From contig JAUFSD010000003.1 in assembly GCA_033030425.1 (NCBI GenBank), positions 1 to 64,000 on the forward strand: a stretch of DNA of 64,000 bases, in the 5' to 3' direction. Under the pieces are notes generated by a model. It ran no database searches. It saw nothing but the letters and a program-made list of their open reading frames with translations, and was not told the origin of the DNA. The stretch is from Verpa conica (Eukaryota > Ascomycota > Pezizomycetes > Pezizales > Morchellaceae). The position numbers were made by a program, and so were the translations under genes. Shown here piece after piece: positions 59,502-64,000 of the stretch (position 1 is its first letter; the number at the start of each line of letters is the position of its first letter).

Positions 59502-61056
59502 ATGAGCTCCACCTCCAGCTCCACCCGTACTCCCAACTTCTACATCCTCCCCAGAAACGTAGTACTTCGCATCTTCACCTTCCTCCCTCTGTCCTCCCTC
59601 CTGGCAACCCAGCGGATCAGCAAGCGTTTCCGCACACTCATCTCCCGCAGCGACGAACTCCGTCCCTACCTCTTCCTCGAACCCCCATCCCTACCCCCAC
59701 CAAAGAAAAACACCCCCATCTTCCTCCACCCCGTGTTTCAACGACTCAATTTCTTCGCTTATCATGCTGCGAAAGCTATTCGCATCGGTCAGGGACTGGA
59801 TGGAATCTTCCTTAAGAACGCTAGTGTGCGTGAGCAGTTTGCTACTTCTCCTGCACTGCGGGACCTTGGTGTTCGTGTGATCTCGGGTGGCAAGTGGCCG
59901 TTTGATTCAAAGATTGATATCAAGAATGAGAATGGAGTCAATGTTTGGGATGTCATTCAGGGTATTACGAGATTGTGCGTATTGAAAAAAAAAAAAGTGC
60001 CTATAAATATTAAGAAGCTGTGCTAATAAGAGGAGTGGGGAAACTTCAGCTTTAATCAGTACGAGAGAATCTCTTTCGGAGATCATTTTGGCGCTGATGT
60101 CTGCGAGCAGCGGGGTTACGATCCTAAAGTTTTGATGCAGAACCATGAGTTTCTTGATCCAGACTTGTAGGGTTCTCCGGTTCACCTGCTGTGTGTTTTC
60201 TGTACTAATTAAGTTTGTCATTTCTAGGCCATTCCCGACAATCATGTTTCCTGATCGCAATTGCAAAAATGTATTCATCGCTGATTATGCCTTCAACAAC
60301 TTTGCAGTCCTGCCACTCGTCACACGTCCCGCAGAATGGTACGCCGAAGAAAAGGAGAAGCCCAAAGCACCAAAAACAGAGGCTAAGAACATCGAAAAAG
60401 CTCCCGAGGAGGATAAGACCGGGAATACAGAGCATAATGAGGTTAAAGTGACTAAGCAGCCTTGCGACACCGAAGTTGGAGCAGCTGAGGTTCTGAATGC
60501 GGAAGATACAGAAAAGATAGATGAGACAGCAAAGGTAGATGAGAGCCAAGAGGAGGTTGAAGATGAAATGGCTCCTACTGAGACGGGCTCAATGGGGAGT
60601 AAATCGATGGATATTGATAATGGCTCCATTCACGAAGACGAAGGGGGCCCAATAGGTCAAAAGAGCTCTAGAGACTCTGATGACGGTTTTACACCCATTA
60701 GTCAAGCGGCAGCATTATTCAGTAATCTCACGCTGGAAGAGAAGGAGGTCAATGTTAACTGCAAAGTCAGTAATATCTCTGATAAGTTGGCTCCCTCGCC
60801 CAAGCTCGCCGAGGTTACACCACCGGTAAACGATCCTGCGTTGGAACAAACTAAACCCACCTCCGAAGAGAAAGCTTCTCCACCTATCCAGGAGAAGCAG
60901 GATGAGCCAGCCCTCGCGTCTACGCAAGTCCCGGTTGCCGCACTGGCCGAGCCTATCTCGAACGAGCCTATCGCGGATACCGGCGCTGGGATCAACGCAC
61001 AAACCCCGGCAATGACAGCCAGTGTACCTGGTGATTGGGACGACGCATTCGCTTGA
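59502..61056 (+). CDS. F-box-like protein with long acidic tail
   Basis: Three exons, 59502-59961, 60031-60166 and 60228-61056, give 474 residues. The first intron (GTATTA..AATAAG) contains a 12-A run; the second (GTAGGG..TACTAAT..CTAG) is well formed. Residues 14-50 fit an F-box (LPRNVVLRIFTFLPLSSLLATQRISKRF, shown here in part). A globular region follows through FGDHFGADVCEQRGYDP and IADYAFNNFAVLPLVTRPAEW. The last 230 residues are disordered, rich in Glu, Lys, Pro and Ser, and end in GDWDDAFA. F-box proteins bring substrates to SCF ubiquitin ligases; substrate and partners are unknown. Exon 3 carries most of the tail and has no sign of decay. Confidence 0.8.
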
Positions 61057-61342
61057 TATCGGGATGAGTGTCTTTTCTTGGGCTTTTTTTTAGAACGTTT
61101 GACAGTTTCATGTTCGATTTTGTGGAAGACGAAATAAAAGATTGGCAGAATGTGTTTGATATTCATAAAACATCTGACCTAAGCTGTTCTACCGTTATTC
61201 CAGTAGAATTACTATATCCGTTAAAGCTCCGTGACTCCAAACCCATCAAGACCAGTGTTCCCTACTTTTGAAACCATATGAAATCCCTTCATAAGAAACC
61301 CCGATATAAGAAATCCCTTCATAAATCCCTTCATAAATCCCT
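61057..61342. other. Short convergent intergenic region with tandem repeat
   Basis: Lies between the ends of two convergent genes and contains most of a four-copy 12 bp repeat, listed separately. Confidence 0.6.
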
Positions 61343-61348
61343 TCATAA
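61279..61348. repeat. Short tandem repeat, AAATCCCTTCAT unit
   Basis: The 12-mer AAATCCCTTCAT (or a one-base variant) occurs four times between 61281 and 61345, at the 3' end of the minus-strand gene; part lies within a few bases of its stop codon. Confidence 0.85.
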
Positions 61349-62293
61349 AACCTCCTTCACAGCAGTCCCATCACTTATCTTGAGCGCCTCAGCAACCCCA
61401 AGCTCCTTCACCACAACACCCTCAACCCCAGCAGCCACCAAGTCTGCCCCAGCCTTCTCACAATCCCACATCGTCCTATTCAGCCGACTCGCCACAAAGC
61501 CCTCAACAAGCTTCGCCTCATCATGGGCCGAAACCCAAGTCCCCACATCCACAGCTTTACAAACCTCCAACCCCGCCGGAAACCCCCCCGAGATCTCCCC
61601 ACCCAGCACACTATATATATGCGTAAACGGATGCAACAACACCGCCAACCGCGGCCTTTCCCCCGCCAACCCCGAAAGCCACGGCCTCAGCCCCGACACC
61701 GGAACACCATGAGGCGTAAACAGTATCGAAATCACCTTCTGTCTCCCCCCCTCTGTGAAATAATACTTGATTCCTATCGCCGAATGCAGACTCGGCATCT
61801 CCCACGGCCACCTCGCCGGAATATACTCCATCTCAACCCACGCCGTGCTTCCCGAGTTTTGTATCTCAACACGCGCGCTGGTGCCCTTCTTGAGCGCTTG
61901 CATCCTCTCGATGGGGAACCATCTCCAACCCCTGATGACCGAACATGCGTCTGGACAAGCATACAGTCTGGTAGACGGATGCTTGGTCCATTCGAACTCT
62001 CGCAGTGTTCCTTCGTGGCAGTGGTCGGATTTGCTCTGTGAGACCAGGATCAGGTCTGGAGCTGGCGATAACTCGGCGAGGGTGCTGATGGCCGGTAGGA
62101 TTGTGTGCGTCTGGTTGGAGAACCGGGGGTGGATCACGGGCGCGTCGGAATGGAGCCAGGGATCTACTAGGATGGTAAAGTCCCCATCTTGGATCGTTGC
62201 GTCTGTGGGGTCGCCAGAGGGGGGGTGTCGTGGTAGGTGGAGGGCTATGAGGAAAGTCGCATCGGCATTTATGTGGTGGATACTCAGGGACAT
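61343..62293 (-). CDS. Metallo-beta-lactamase-fold protein
   Basis: Single exon, 316 residues. The opening MSLSIHHINADATFLIAL, the strand ILVDPWLHSDAPV and DLILVSQSKSDHCHEGTL match the fungal lactamase_B_2-like group. The usual H-x-H-x-D-H metal motif is altered: the first two histidines are replaced (S-Q-S-K-S-D-H-C-H), leaving only the last Asp-His pair and a following His. A later FTPHGVPVSGL region and LLHPFTHIY supply possible further ligands. Known members hydrolyse esters, amides or phosphoesters with zinc; the substrate here is unknown and metal binding may be weaker or absent. The start at 62293 gives the expected family length. Base composition is more G/C-rich than in the left half of the window. 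Confidence 0.82.
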   Translation of the reverse strand: MSLSIHHINADATFLIALHLPRHPPSGDPTDATIQDGDFTILVDPWLHSDAPVIHPRFSNQTHTILPAISTLAELSPAPDLILVSQSKSDHCHEGTLREFEWTKHPSTRLYACPDACSVIRGWRWFPIERMQALKKGTSARVEIQNSGSTAWVEMEYIPARWPWEMPSLHSAIGIKYYFTEGGRQKVISILFTPHGVPVSGLRPWLSGLAGERPRLAVLLHPFTHIYSVLGGEISGGFPAGLEVCKAVDVGTWVSAHDEAKLVEGFVASRLNRTMWDCEKAGADLVAAGVEGVVVKELGVAEALKISDGTAVKEVL

Positions 62294-64000
62294 GGTGGTT
62301 TAGGGGGGGAGGGGCGTGGGGGTGGTGAGTGGCGAAAGCTGGTGGAAGCTGGCCAGGGTTAGGGTTTTGATAACGAGAGGCTTGGACGAGGACGTTCCAG
62401 GGGCCTATAAAATAACGGCGAATTATTGCATGTTATGCCCTGAATTAGCTGAACAGAAAATCACCCCGATTGGTTGGGAGAAACCCTAACCCTCATACAG
62501 AACTTCTAGTTTAGAGATATGAGCGGTTATCTACAGAAACTCAAGGCTACTATGTGTGATCACTAGTAGCTTTACATTCAATGAGGCGAGACAAAGCAAG
62601 CCAAAGACGACCTGACCCAGGTTGAATATCTTGAGCTGAGGAGTAATCTACATGATTCAAGCCTCTGAGGTACCCAGCGTACTTTCTATAACCAACTAAG
62701 GCAAAATCTCCAGAGTACATGACTCTCTCACAGTGATTGATTCTATTACATTGACTTATCCGAGCTGATAAAACTCACGGCGCAATTGCCGAACGCGCAA
62801 GAAGGTGGGGTTGTCCAGAGATGATTGGCCCGCTGCTACTACTGGCCGCAAACGATAAAACAAACAACCAAGCCTCCCCCACCTACACAACATCAAACTG
62901 CCCTCAGTAACAGTATCATCCGAAAATAACACAACCCCCAAAATAAATACAAAACTAGGAGAATATATTCGAGTCAACCCCACTCTCGCGAATCGCCGCT
63001 GTGATCCCGATATGGTTAGCACCTTCGCCCCAGATCGTGGAGTAATCGGATCGCCCGGGTGTCATGAATGACTGTGAAGTTTTTGAATAAACTTACCCCA
63101 CCGGCTCATCAAATCCAAACTCAGTTGGGGGGGTATAGAGTTGTCAAACTCAGGTCAAATGAATCTAAAGGGTTGAGAAACTGTTGACTATCATTGTGCT
63201 TTTCATAAGGCATTCACCTCAACAATTCGAGCCGGCTATGATACCCTTAATGAAAGGTTGAGTATCTACCGCACGGGAACAACTTTAGCACAAAGTGCGG
63301 GTGGCAATTATGAGTCCTCATACAGACTATTACAATATCACCAGACCTCAGTACTGACCTTTCAGCTTTCCTCTCAACGCGGAGCGACTTTCCGTAAGAC
63401 TACCTGGGGTACTCACCACCGTTAGTATAATAGTGCGTTCTATTCCGAAGGAGCCTCACTTTTGATTATGCACGATAACATTGGACAGCACCGGAGCGTT
63501 TCAATACTCTTCAAAAATTGGTGTGTGTCATAGCCAATCACTCGACGACGAAAAAAACTCAAAATGCCTCAATTGAGAAATAGAAAAGGCATCGCCTCTT
63601 AGCCAACGCCTTAAAGAATGTAACAGCAGCACCTGAAACTTGAGAAAAAGAAAATAGACCCAAAGCTCCCAGCTGACGGATCATGCATGTATAGTCACTC
63701 GGGGTCATGATAACCGCTACTGGACGTCAAATCCTTGTCTCTAAGGCTCAACAGCCTTGGAAATGTAAAAGCAAGCACGGTCACAAGCTTTAGCTAAACC
63801 CCTGCGGATATATACCCAAAATAAGTGCACATAAGAAGCCTCTAGGCAAGGGCCGTAGGTGGGCCTGTGGCTCCGCAATTAAGCCTCTGCAAGTTGAGCT
63901 GGAATATCGTGCTGTCACTCATTTCTGGATCATTCCCAATTGATGCCAATTAACTATCTGCTTGGGCGGCAAAATAATTCCCTCGTATGTTTCCTTCTCC
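62294..64000. other. Gene-poor right end of window
   Basis: No supported gene. A short telomere-like word (AAACCCTAACCCTC) appears at about 62483 and AGGGTTAGGGTTTT near 62355; these are isolated. The open frame at 62756-63022 has no motif. Confidence 0.5.

Noticed and set aside
62483..62496. Interstitial telomere sequence
   Set aside because: Only one short CCCTAACCCT-type word, without an array.

Overview
This window is the left end of a chromosome of a filamentous ascomycete fungus. It opens with a C-rich telomere array, and nearly every gene is split by short introns (about 50-80 bp) with GT..AG borders and CTAAC/CTAAT-type branch sites. A secreted phospholipase A2 resembling truffle TbSP1, and large families of ankyrin, NACHT and CorA-like proteins, suggest Pezizomycetes (truffle/morel relatives). 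That placement is inference. All exon structures below were built by hand from frame, splice borders and branch sites; no search was run.

Layout: 1-285 telomere; 285-4150 subtelomeric diverged repeats (a ~360 bp tandem unit, a ~600 bp block in three copies, and an array of the dyad TGTCGnnCGACA); 4578-6074 HNH_2 nuclease-like gene; 6704-7991 cytosolic-type subtilisin; 9562-10066 small beta-rich protein, possibly aegerolysin-like; 10.1-16.1 kb gene desert; 16170-16964 three-exon fungal orphan; 18227-19363 F-box/ankyrin; 21667-25240 CorA-like plus ankyrin protein (9 exons); 26209-30373 NLR-type protein (alpha/beta-hydrolase, NACHT, ankyrin); 31379-32591 Helo-like protein; 33417-34343 second HNH protein; 35847-38360 ten-exon orphan; 39223-40404 ricin-B-like lectin; 41213-48585 very large UvrD/TRANK1-like helicase with one apparent frameshift; 48.6-52.5 kb gene-poor stretch with a MITE and a foldback element; 52558-53175 secreted PLA2; 53850-55203 EamA-type transporter; 55988-57963 MFS transporter; 59502-61056 F-box-like acidic protein; 61343-62293 metallo-beta-lactamase-fold protein; then ~1.7 kb with no gene seen.

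Taken together, 4.5-48.6 kb is an accessory block of fungal non-self recognition and defence-type genes (NLR, Helo-like, ankyrin, subtilisin, HNH, lectin, helicase), while 52.5-62.3 kb looks like ordinary metabolic and transport genes. Whether the accessory genes act together cannot be shown from sequence alone; they are on both strands and each has its own promoter region.
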